Shown piece after piece: positions 26,001-38,000 of a DNA stretch of 64,000 nt (within the stretch, counting starts at the first letter, position 1; each line of letters begins with the position of its first letter). The DNA is taken from NCBI GenBank assembly GCA_935421135.1, contig OW285192.1, forward strand, positions 1,779,501-1,843,500. Reading direction: 5' to 3'. The notes under the pieces are model-generated. The model ran no database searches. It worked only from the letters and a program-made list of their open reading frames with translations, and was not told the origin of the DNA. The translations under genes were made by a program, and so were the position numbers. This stretch comes from Bugulina stolonifera. Its lineage: Eukaryota > Bryozoa > Gymnolaemata > Cheilostomatida > Bugulidae.

Positions 26001-29000
26001 TGTACTTAAAAGTTTATATTGTTAATCAGCAGGGTCTAAAGTGATATAGCCTGTTAAAATCACTTCAATTATAATGTACTTGTAGCTAAACATTGACTGT
26101 CATACTGGCTCCAGCATATCTGAGGTTAGAACAACAGAACATGGGTTGAACGGAAGTCTAACTAAAATAACAGCTAAGGTTGAGAACTTTCACATCTACC
26201 AAGGCTTTCATGCAGGTACATGTATGTCTTTACACAGCAGCTGTTTTATTTCAAATCTTTGGAATCTTACATGGTGACATAAATCTATCTTATAATATTC
26301 ACATATATAATTATAGAGAGTATAAAAACAGTGTTACAGCAGTTAGAGCTGCTGTAGGGATGAAGGCTTTCTTTAATGTGGAAATGGGTTTGCACTAAGA
26401 AACAGCATTGAGTCCACTTTTATTTTTACTAAATAACTGAAGGAACAAGCACCGTAGGAAATGTTGTTTGCGGGTGACATATTACTGTGTGGGAAAACCA
26501 GAGAATATGCACTATGTCAAAACTGAGAAGTGGATGGAAGGACTAGAGAAGAGAGGTATGAGAATAAGCAGAAGCAAGATGGAGTAGATGTGCACAAGCA
26601 ACAAGCAAGAGCCAGGAGTGGAATTTCCTAAAGTAGAGAGTTTCAGACACTTGGGTTGTCTACCACAAAGCGATGGGAAATGCTATAAGGAAGTGAAAAA
26701 GAAAGTGCAAGCCAGGTGGAATACTTGGAAGCAGATCTCAGGAGTGTTGTGTGATAAAAGGATAGTACGGAAACTCAAAGGGGAGGTTAACCAAGTTGCA
26801 GTGAAACCCGACATGATGTATGGATTAGCAACACTAGCAACCACCAAGAGGCAGGTAGAGAAGTTGGAAACAGCAGAAATGGGTATGGTGTGTTTTGCAC
26901 TTGGAGTAAGTGGATTGGACAAAATTATAAATGAGCGAACAAGAGAGGAAAAACCCACATTGAAAGGCTTTCAGAGAAAGTACGTGTTTGGTCATGTGTT
27001 GAGGAAAGAGAAGAATTATGTAGAAAAAAGATGCTTAAATTGGAAATACCAGGGAGAAGACACAGGGGTGACCGGGAAAAAGGTATACGAGTGTGCTAAA
27101 GAGGAAATTAACGCAGTGAATACAATGTATAGTGTAACAATAAGCTAATTACTACAATGTGTAGATGTGTGGATGGCACATGTAAAGGTGTAGATGGAAA
27201 CTGCAGGACTGGCCAGTGGCACTTTGTATTGTACCATGTGCTGCTTATATGCTATGTAACACTGTATCACTGTTACTATTACACGTATATAGTTGTGGTG
27301 GCAAGATATTCCAATAGACAATAGCTGCTTTGAGCCACACTAATTCAACTGTGTCATTACTCATACGTCCCATTCTGAGACTTTTGCTCCAGCTCCATTG
27401 GTATAAAAGGGGGTATTTACACTTACGTAGTAATTATGGTATATATAGTTCACGTAGTGCATACATGTAACATAGAAGTACACAAACAAGTGTAGGTATA
27501 TGCATGAATATACAGTAAGTACAAGAGTAATTGGACGAGTGTGAGTTGAGCAATGACAACTACAGGCACTAAGGTGCAAATAATGTGTCCTAGTACTAAT
27601 AAATGACCTGACCATTACAATGCTACCCGAGTAGTCTCAACATATAGACTAGTTGCCATAATTATATAACATACAATGTGCATGCCCATCTACACATTGG
27701 CATGGTTTTTCATGCATTAAAATGTCTACCAAAAGAAAAGAGCGATGTTTTGAAAAATGTAAACATTTTTTAAGTTGTCTCCCACTTGACTTGCATTTCT
27801 ACTTGCTAGTACACAAGTCGACTTTAACTTGACTTTACCTGTGACCTGTGTGGCAGCTGATTTGACTTGAGGCAGCACTGGCTTGATTTGGACTTGACTT
27901 GCCTCCAAAGTTTTAGAAATGAACTGAATTGTTGACTTGAAGTTCAACTTGGATCTAGCTCTGCTTGCATGTGCTTAACATCTACTCTTAGCTGCATTAC
28001 GGACTCAATGACTTGCACAGGTGAAAACTACTGATGCCACCTTGACCATTTAGTTAGATTTTACAACCTGAATGCACAAGCAAATTTAGCATTTACAATC
28101 TGCTGCAGAGCCAATACCCATATACTGTGGTGCTAACTGGAGTGTATCACCACAAGATCTCTTCACTCCACAGATAACAGACACTCTGAAAGTAGTGCTG
28201 CTCCATGTAAAGGTCTACAAGCAAAAGTGTGTGACCAAACTTAAAGATGTGAGGGAAGAAGATGAATCATGGGTTCCGAGTCATAAGTTCAATGACACGG
28301 ATAATCTGAAAATAAATAACTATCTGGGAACATGCAATGGTAAGATAAATCTGCAACACATTTATTCTCATCAATAAGTCAATTTTGGGTTCAAGTGAAC
28401 TTGATTTCAATTCAAAGTCACATAACAACAACAAACCACATTGCTCTGCAGACTGCTCACTGCCTCTCATGTACCTAAACCTTTCCATTTTAATAGTCCA
28501 GGAATACATTAGTATATTCGTGGTATTTGAAATCTGAATATTGGAAACTGTTTATATTCAATTTAATGCTCACCTTGCTCACCTTTCACCGCCATGTCCT
28601 GATCGGGTGGCGGGTTTTCGCCAGACTCCCAGTTCCACCAAACTATTCCATCGTAGCCGGTCGCTTGCATCGCTTTTGTCATGATCAAGCCAGTGGAGTT
28701 CGGCATTGATTGTGTCACTCCACCTCTATTTAGGCTGTTCATGCCCTGTTTATATTCAATGGTTCTACTGTGATCACTGATCTGGTTATTTTAGTCTTAC
28801 AGTGATTTATGCTGTAACGGGGGTCACAGGGGCTGACTCTCTAATATACAATAGACTAAAAAATGTTTTACTGATATTTTCAGATATAAAGTATATTCAC
28901 AGATTAGTGAGATGTGGAGCCTCTGCCTGCACCTTTTGTACGAGATGTAAGTAGCTAACATTCCACAACATAAGATAATGTCAACTGTGACAATGCAGCT

Positions 29001-32000
29001 GATGGAGTTACATCTAGAGTTCCATCTGGCCCAGAACACAAAGATCCAGTACATTATTGTTGGTAGTTGTCAGTTGCTGTAACCCACATATAAAGTATTA
29101 CACATGCCGTGTAAATGTTTGATTTTACTATTTTGCAGTAAATTACATGTATCACCTGGGTATAGTGGGACTGAATAGTTATACTACCAAAAGTGCAAAT
29201 TTTAAGTGTCAATGTTTTGCTTGCAACTAATATAAGGATGCTCACTGACTCACCTACAGATTGCCATCCTGCGAAGGACTATATCTTTGACCTACAGATA
29301 GACCCATGGACGAGCACAGCGTCCTGGGAAGTAAAAGGAAGATGCTTTACGAACTACACAATGACTATTTGCTCCAAACCAATGAACACTTCAACTGAAT
29401 CTGAATGTAGATATGAATATTTAAGTGAATTACAAGGTAAGAGGTACATTAATGTTGTTGATTTGTTACTGGTGAAACTAGTATAAGGTAGCTTTTATTA
29501 AATACTCCTAACCTATAGGTTGTAAAGTGATGGGAATTTTGCTTTGGCGAAGATTTAGCGCCATGTTTTTGCCATTTACTTTGAAAATCTTATCATAGTG
29601 TGACCAGTGTATTACTTAGTAACAATATACATGCATGTTTATGTGTCAGATATACACGTACAATATACATGTATGTTTATGTATCAGATATACAAGTACA
29701 ATGTACAATGTATGTTTATGCTGGTTTAAATAGGCCATACATGCATACATTTAGCTACATGTATATTATGTATAGTTTGATATTAAAAAAACGCCGCAAC
29801 TATGTACTCTAACTGTTACTGAGTAATAATGAAAATGGCAGCAGTGTGATGATTAATATAATTATAATTATAATAATAGTTGTAAAGCCAATTGATTATC
29901 ACCACGAGTACCGCAGCTCCAAGCTGCTCAGCAACCTCCTAAGCCTCCCCTTGTTGCTGCCAACGCCTCCTTACGACCTGCCCAGCAAGCCAACGTGTTA
30001 CCAAACACACCACTTATACTTGACAATTGATATTCGCTAGCGGAGAAACGTGTTTCTCCACTGAAAGACACACTCAATCTGGCGGCCGAGAACATGAGGT
30101 TTTTTTTTTGTCCTTGACCCGCAGCTTTCTAAGCTGCTACGCCACTAACGGCATCGGAATATGCAAATAAATTCCCCCGCAGCTTTCTAAGCTGCTACGC
30201 CGCTAACGGCATCGGAATATGCCGATAATATCCCACATCTCCCCTAGCTTCTCACGAAGCTACAAGGAAGACCCCTTGACCCCCAATGACTAACACACAT
30301 AGTCATCCAAATAGGCGGGTCGTCGGCGCGTCCTCTGCGGCCGTCCATTACGGACCGGCGGCACATCCGCCGGTGCCTCAGGTCCCCCTGCGCCGACCTC
30401 GGGTTGCTCCACAGGCTGCCATGCACCGCCAGGAGGCTGGCCCGCATCAGCCGCAGGCTGAGGCCGGTCAGCCCTGTCCGCATGCTGCGCTCCACCAGCA
30501 TCAGGGCGGGCCAAGCCCGCTCCTTCATTTAGCTGGCGCATCTCAACCCGCTCCCCGAGTGGCTCGGCCGACAGACCCCCCAGAAACCCGGCCAAGGGGT
30601 CCATCATCAACGGCCCATCATTGACCTGACTCGCCCGGTCACCCGGATCATGCCTGGCGACCCGCGGAACAGCACTCCTGTCCCTGCCATGCCGGCGCTT
30701 CCTCACGACCCTGATGTGCCGTGGCACTCCGTTCACACATATCGTTTGCTTGGACACGACCCCGGTGACCTCACCAAGGGCCCACTGCTTCGTGCACGAA
30801 GGCGGTGATGGCTTTATCCACACCTCGTCACCAATGGCGAAGTCACCATTGCCAACGGCGTCGACTTCCGTGATGTTGACATCAAACGGTACCCGCCACG
30901 GGTAGCGGAAGAGAACATTAGAGGGGACTGTGCTCTCCTCCACATCCTTCCTCGGCGCCACATTATACCAGAATGTCGCCTCCTCAGGGGTAATTTCCCC
31001 CCTCTCCGCAATCCTCTTGATCGTCCTGTGGTTCCTCTCCACGATTCCGTTGCCACCCGGGGCGTAAGCGGCCCGAAACCTGAGAGAAATTTCCCACTCG
31101 TCAGCAAACTCCTCGACAGCCGCTGACCTAAACGCCATGGAGTTGTCCATGAGAAACTCGTCACATGGCCCTCTCTCAATTACAACACTGCGCAACTGGG
31201 CAACAATGTTTTCTGCAGACTCTGTCTGCAAGCGTCGCCAAATGGCAAACCTCGATGGACCGCAGTCGACCATCGACAGAAACAATCTGCCACCATAGTG
31301 AGTTACGTCAATTGCAACTCTGTGCCAGCTTCCCTCAACCGACAGGCTTCCTGTCGGAACGAGGTTCTCTGACCTCATGGCAGGGCCGACCCGCTGGCAT
31401 GCCTCGCATCCAGCCAGCTCACGCTTGACCTGCTCTCTCGACAAATTGTTGCGGATTTGTCGAGCAAGGTACAGCGTCCGATCGACGCCCAGGTGGTGCG
31501 GCAGGTGAGCCGCCCAGACAGCGTCTTCCACACTCTCCCCCGTGGAAAGTGCCGCAGTCACCTGAGTCTCGGTGCTGCTGACCGCATGGCGTCCTAGCCA
31601 CTGCTTGGACACCCTCGACATGATGTCGGCTTTGTTTTCTGCCGTCGGCACAAAGCGCACGGATATGTCAAGTCCAAACTCGGTGATTGTATCACGGATC
31701 ACCCCCAGGCGACGCTTTATTAGCATCTTCGCAGCACTTTTCGTCCTGACACGGTTGCGTGCATCGACGGTGTTTCCCATCCAATTCACGACTGTGAGTG
31801 AGTCAATTGCCAGCGTGAAAGTCCTGAAACCCCACGCGATCGCCAAATTGATTCCCCTCGCCACAGCCTCCAGCTCAGCAACGTTGATATGCGAGTGGTC
31901 TGACGCCTTTCGGAGCCACGACGCATCCTCCACCACATCGCCATTTACTTCAAGGGCCACGCCTATACCTATTGAACTGGCGTCAGTCCACACCGTGACA

Positions 32001-35000
32001 GGTCCGCCAGGATCCACATGCCAGCGCCCTCGCACAGGGTCCTCTCGCCGGGCCCTGGCAAGGAACTCGACAGCGAGATTGCTAGCTGTCTCCCCGACAG
32101 GAGCATCCCAACTCCCGCCACAGCCCAGTTGCTTCAGGAAGCTGCAATGCAACCGTAGCCACCCGGCCACCGGGTAGTGTCCAACCAATCGACCGCACAA
32201 GGAAAACAACCCTCGTTTCGTCAATCCTGATGGATCAATGCTGATCTCCGACAAGGCTGTCGCCCTCGCCATCTGAAGCTCCCCTCGACTGTCGCGTTTC
32301 AGGGCAACTCCCAACAGTCGACCACCATCAAGGCCCTCTGGCTCCTTAGTCTCAAGCCCATACTTGGCTAGATGCTTACGTACCTCCTCGGCCCCAACGA
32401 CAGATTCTTGCACCACTATATCATCGATATAGTGATCCGTTGCCCGATGAATACGCTCGTCCAACGAAAGTACCTTGCCAAGTATCGAAGTCATAATCCT
32501 AGGGGCGCACGACAGTCCAAAACCCAAGCGGGTCAGGGCATAGTGCACCCCTTTATGCTTCACCACCTGATACTTCCACAGGTCTTCAGACACGTGGATC
32601 TGCAGATACGCTGACTTAAGGTCCACGACCTTAAGGTTGCCACTCAGCTGCCTCCACTTCCTGATCTTCTCGCCACACACAGCAACCTTGTCGTCACCAG
32701 TGTGGCACGCAACATAGGTGTTCAGCTCACGATAGTCCATGACCGGGCGCACCTTGTCCTTGGTCGGCTGAAACACCACCAACAACGGAATCATCCCCTC
32801 AACAGGACCGTCCCACGGCTGCAGCCAGCCCTTTGAAATCCAACTTTCCAACTCAGCGCAGTAGCGCTCGCGCATCAAAGGCGTCTGAGTGCACTTGTAT
32901 TCAGAAACACGGGTCTGAAGCCTTGAGGGAGACTCCCCAGACCACCGCCAACTAACGGTCCAGCGACCTTTCTCAAAATTGGCCACAAATTCGGGATCCT
33001 CAACCCGCAGTGACTCTACGACACCGCCGGGCCCACGACGACCCACTTGTGCTGCACCACAGGCCAAGCCGGGGTCAGCTCTCCTACGAGACATCCCACA
33101 GCACCCAGTCGGACTCGGCTTCCCCCAGACAACCGAGTACCGTGAATCAGGGCCTCGCCTAACGCTGACGCCTCCCATGTGATCGATGGCGTCACCACCA
33201 AGGAGGCAATCAACGCCCAGATTGCCCAGCTCACCCAGCACCGGGGCTGAAACACGAAAACAGTGTCCATGCAGCCCAATAATGATCCGGCATGTGCCCT
33301 CCACATGAGAGGCACTGCCATCCGCTGTTAACAGCGGCCGGCCTGCCTTGAGGCCTTGTCCCACCACCACCCGCGGACTTACCAAAGTCCGCTCGCTCCC
33401 AGTGTCCACAAGACAGAGGAAACATCGATCGTTCAAAACGGCCTGGACAACTGGCATGCGGCCTGATGTTAAAGACACGCCAGCCGCCCCCGACAGGTCC
33501 AACCTGCCACGTGGCACGCATGCACCACTAAACAGCTCTCTTCCGAGAGGCTGTTCGCAATGAGCCCAGCTCATTCCATTTCCATGGCTGAGGACGCGCC
33601 GCCCCGGTCTGCGTCCTCTGCCTGAAAACCCTCCTCAGCGGAGGCGGCAGCCCTTGCCCGTGCGGGACAGTCCCGCACAAAGTGCTCAGTGTTTCCACAG
33701 TTGAAACACCCGGCCTTGCTCCTAGCACTAGCCTTAGTTGGAGGCTTCCTCCTAACGGTGCACTCTTTCACTCTGTGAGCACCTCCACAGCAATAGCACC
33801 GGTAGCTTGCTTCACTACCTGATTGCCCTTGCTTCCCAGAAGCAGCGACAACCTCATTGCCCGGCTGCCTAGCCCGACCGGCAACCGCTCTCCGCGAGAC
33901 CAACCGCTCGCGCACCCGCGCCAACACGGTGCCAAAGTCGGCAGTGTACGCACTCTCGTGCGTAACCGCCCACTCATACACAGAAGTTGGCAGGCCCTCA
34001 TAGAACTGAGCTCGAAAACTCAAATCGTTACAGGACATACCAACCCTGCCTCCGAATCGCTCCAAGCAATCCAAGTACACGTCGACCGTGTCCCCGGCCT
34101 CTAGCCTACATGCCATAAATTTCCGCCATGCTTCCTGCCGAGGCATGGCGTACTCGGCTATCAATGCAGCCTTCACGACACCCCACTGGGATGCGTCGCC
34201 CACTCTCATCCTGCTGTACACAGGATGTCGGTTGGAGCTATCCGCTCCAACATGCAGAGCCTTTCATACTCTGCTAGCCATACGGTCACTTCATGTGACC
34301 CGTCGCCTTTGAATGGGCTCAGTAACTGGCGAACCCTGGCTAGAATCGGCCCCCTGGCCTGATTGAGAATGCTGGCCAAAACCCTAGCGTCCACAACCAC
34401 GGGTGCACCAACCCCACCCGCTGGGGCTGTTGGCTCCCCGGTCTCGGTATCATTACCAAGACCCTCACTCATGGTAGGAGAGTGGTCGCGCCCACCCTCT
34501 ACCTGGGAGTGCTCTTCCCCACTCCCTGGGAACGACATTTCAAATGCCTAATAGCCGAAATAGCTTGTTACTGAGTAATAATGAAAATGGCAGCAGTGTG
34601 ATGATTAATATAATTATAATTATAATAATAGTTGTAAAGCCAATTGATTATCACCACGAGTACCGCAGCTCCAAGCTGCTCAGCAACCTCCTAAGCCTCC
34701 CCTTGTTGCTGCCAACGCCTCCTTACGACCTGCCCAGCAAGCCAACGTGTTACCAAACACACCACTTATACTTGACAATTGATATTCGCTAGCGGAGAAA
34801 CGTGTTTCTCCACTGAAAGACACACTCAATCTGGCGGCCGAGAACATGAGGTTTTTTTTTGTCCTTGACCCGCAGCTTTCTAAGCTGCTACGCCGCTAAC
34901 GGCATCGGAATATGCAAATAAATTCCCCCGCAGCTTTCTAAGCTGCTACGCCGCTAACGGCATCGGAATATGCCGATAATATCCCACACTAACACAATGG

Positions 35001-38000
35001 AAAACAGCCTAGAGTAGGAGCTTAATCAGATCACTATTTAACAAGCTATCGCAAGTAAGCTAATCCTATTGGCTAGTGCTTATCTCAGGACCCAATAAGC
35101 TGCACTGTTACACACTATTGATCTCTAGATCATAATCCCACACGCATTTACTATACAGGTAGGCTTACTGCCCTATCTATAGAAGGCAGCTGCAATTTTG
35201 TACCGTATTTACACCTAAGTAAAAATACAGTAAGTTGCTGCTTTTTCTAATGCTGAATTATGCTTAAACATTAGTTTAGGGGTTTAATCAAATTGCTGAT
35301 ACCCATTAAATATTTTTATCTCAAACTGCTCAGGGTTTAGCAAACTTTTTCCCACTAAACATTCTTCCGCTAAACTTTTCTGATCTTAGAGTGTGTGTCA
35401 ACGTCATATTTATGAGTTTGTTTCTTATATTACAACTATTGCAGGATATGCATCAACCAACCTTGCTTTAGAGGAACAAATAAACTATATTCGGTTAAAG
35501 CTAACTAATGTGTCTCTAGATGGTAAGATGATAGAGAGTAGAGAAATTATACTGCCACAGAAAAAAGGTATGGACTTAGGCCATGTTTAAGCATAAACTC
35601 ATGTATAAACTTAGGCTATGTTCAAGTGTAAACTTAGGCCAAGCCTACGCACTCAACATCAATTCCCCGGGACTCGGTCCCAAGGTCCTAACACCACCCG
35701 GTACAAAGATCTAGACCGCCAGTATTATACCATATATAACTCAAGAGTCCAGGAGGAGCTTCACTGCCGGCATAGCTTGAGTTCTAACACACAATTAGTG
35801 GGTGGGGTGGGTCAGCATCTACTCTGCCTTGAGCCTGGTCCGAGGGCCAAAGGCTAGGGACTCGCCCTTGGCAGCAATGCTTGGGGACTCGGTCCCATTG
35901 TCCAATCATCACCAGGAGCTGAGATCCTGACCAGTAGTAATGCAACATGTATAAATTGTGCCAATTTTCTAATCCAAATCTTATTGGAGGATGGCAGATT
36001 GCATACCGTTAACTATAGGCCGATAACCGTAGACCAGTAACCGTAGACCAATAACCGTGGACCGATAGGAACCGTAGACCAATAGGAACCGTAGACCGAT
36101 AACCGTAGACCGATAACCGTAGACCGACAACCGTAGACCAATAACCGTAGACCGATAGGAACCGTAGACCAATAGGAACCGTAGACTGATAACCGTAGAC
36201 CGATAACCGTAGACCGATAACCGTAGACCGATAACCGTAGACCGATAACCGTAGACCGATAACCGTGGACCGATAACCGTAGACCGTGATATAATGCAAT
36301 TCAGGATTTTCCTCTAATACACTTATTTACTTTGATTCGAGTCATATTCTTCTTTCTGTACTAGATATCCTGGACATGTATCTCCACATAACCACACCTA
36401 CCAATGAGCAAACAGTGATTGGAATGAACAGTTCTAGTCCTGTTAGAGTCACTGCAGGCACCAGTGTATCTATCAACTGCTCTATTGTAACACCTCATCC
36501 TGTATATAACAATACAGTCCATAAGGTGAGTATTGTAAAGTATTACAATATACATGTACATATATGTAAATATTATAATGCAATGTACAATGTACATTGG
36601 ACATAATATACGAGTCATGCAGATGAAATTCATGTAAGTTTATTCACAACTGGATGAGAAACCTCCTTGACACTGTGTATCACACAGTGCTTAACACTTT
36701 GAGTCCTGAGCGCGTTACTATGTGGCAGACCATGGGGTCCTGGCCATGTTCCGTGCTTTTCATCAACATTTTAATCATATTAATCTATGATTTACCTATA
36801 CAAACTATAATATCAAAATGAAGCCTAACACCCATAGAATGATTAACAAAAAACAGACTTGAGCTATCATTAATAGCCCTTAGGTGACAGTGAGATAGAT
36901 AAAGCCTATTTTATCATTCTACTAAAAACTCTAAACTAAAAACATTAATTTACTAAGTGAGTACCCTATTTCCTATCAAAACTTAGTCTACAGTCTGCTA
37001 AAGACAGTTTAATATACTTAGATCACTGTCTGAATCAAGTTCTGAGCCTTCATTGCCAATAATTTCATCAATCAAGCACTCAGCATCAAACCTACTGAAA
37101 GCAGCCATTTTTACTCTAAGCAGCAAGGGGTAGGCCAGAGGATAGAGTTGTTCTCAACAACCAACTAAATAATTTTGTATTAGTACTAGAAAGCTGAAGA
37201 TTATGTCTCAGCACATACAGAGCCTGCTATTTCTAAGCATGGCTTTATTTCTATTATAGGCTTAATAGTTTTACTGTTATGAGTAAAATACTGCAATGAG
37301 AGCATACTGTCCTGAGGCTCACAGTGAAAAGAACATAGCTGCTCGTCCTCAAGGCTCAAAGTGTTTTAGCTATCCAACATCAAGTTTCAATAGAAAAATA
37401 ATAGTGCACCAAATCAGTCTTCTCTGAAATATTGAATTCATGGGTTAGGTAAACTACCCGTACATGTACATGTATGTAGCCTTCATCTGCCCTACACTGT
37501 GCATTTGCTCTCAATTGATATTCTACATGTATACATGTACATGTATAACCGATTTATATTGCTCCCTGGAAATATAGGCATACAATTTACACGTATAAAC
37601 TGTTATGTAACAGATATACATTGGTTGCTGGGAAAGAGGAAATTTATCATCCACTGTTGTAAGAACAGCTGACCCAGTTACAAACAAGATCACTTACACT
37701 CACACAGCATATATAAATACTAACCTTGATCTAGATGGTATCACAGTAGCAGGTGAGATAGTACTGGTGCGAATATTACCTGCATGTGCATTGCATGTGT
37801 GGTGAATGTGTGGTGCATGTGTGGTGCGTGTGGTGCATTTGTGGTGAATGTGTGGTGCGTGTGTGGTGCGTGTGTGGTGCGTGTGTGGTGCGTGTGTGGT
37901 GCGTGTGTGGTGCGTGTGTGGTGCGTGTGTGGTGCGTGTGTGGTGCGTGTGTGGTGCGTGTGTGGTGCGTGTGTGGTGCGTGTGTGGTGCGTGTGTGGTG

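Larger units (their letters stand above)
29814..34988 (-). mobile_element. Full-length LTR retrotransposon (Ty3/gypsy-like), recent insertion
   Basis: 5,175 bp flanked by the 5-bp target duplication CTAAC (29809-29813 and 34989-34993). LTRs 29814-30237 and 34566-34988 have TG...CA ends and differ by eye at only one substitution and one base in a T run, so the insertion is young. On the minus strand the order is LTR, a 27-nt leader, gag (with one frame break), protease-RT-RNase H-integrase, the polypurine tract AGGGGAGA (30238-30245), LTR. The RT-RNase H-integrase order and 5-bp TSD suggest Ty3/gypsy, but motifs such as FGLSCAPRIM are divergent. It is markedly more GC-rich than the host DNA. 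Confidence 0.95.

Noticed and set aside
30286..33563. Plus-strand ORFs up to 201 codons opposite pol
   Set aside because: Shadow frames of the GC-rich pol gene; no homology by eye.
35981..36299. Repeat-encoded ORFs reading STVIGLRLSVYGYR
   Set aside because: Product of the 14-bp satellite, no start context or domain.
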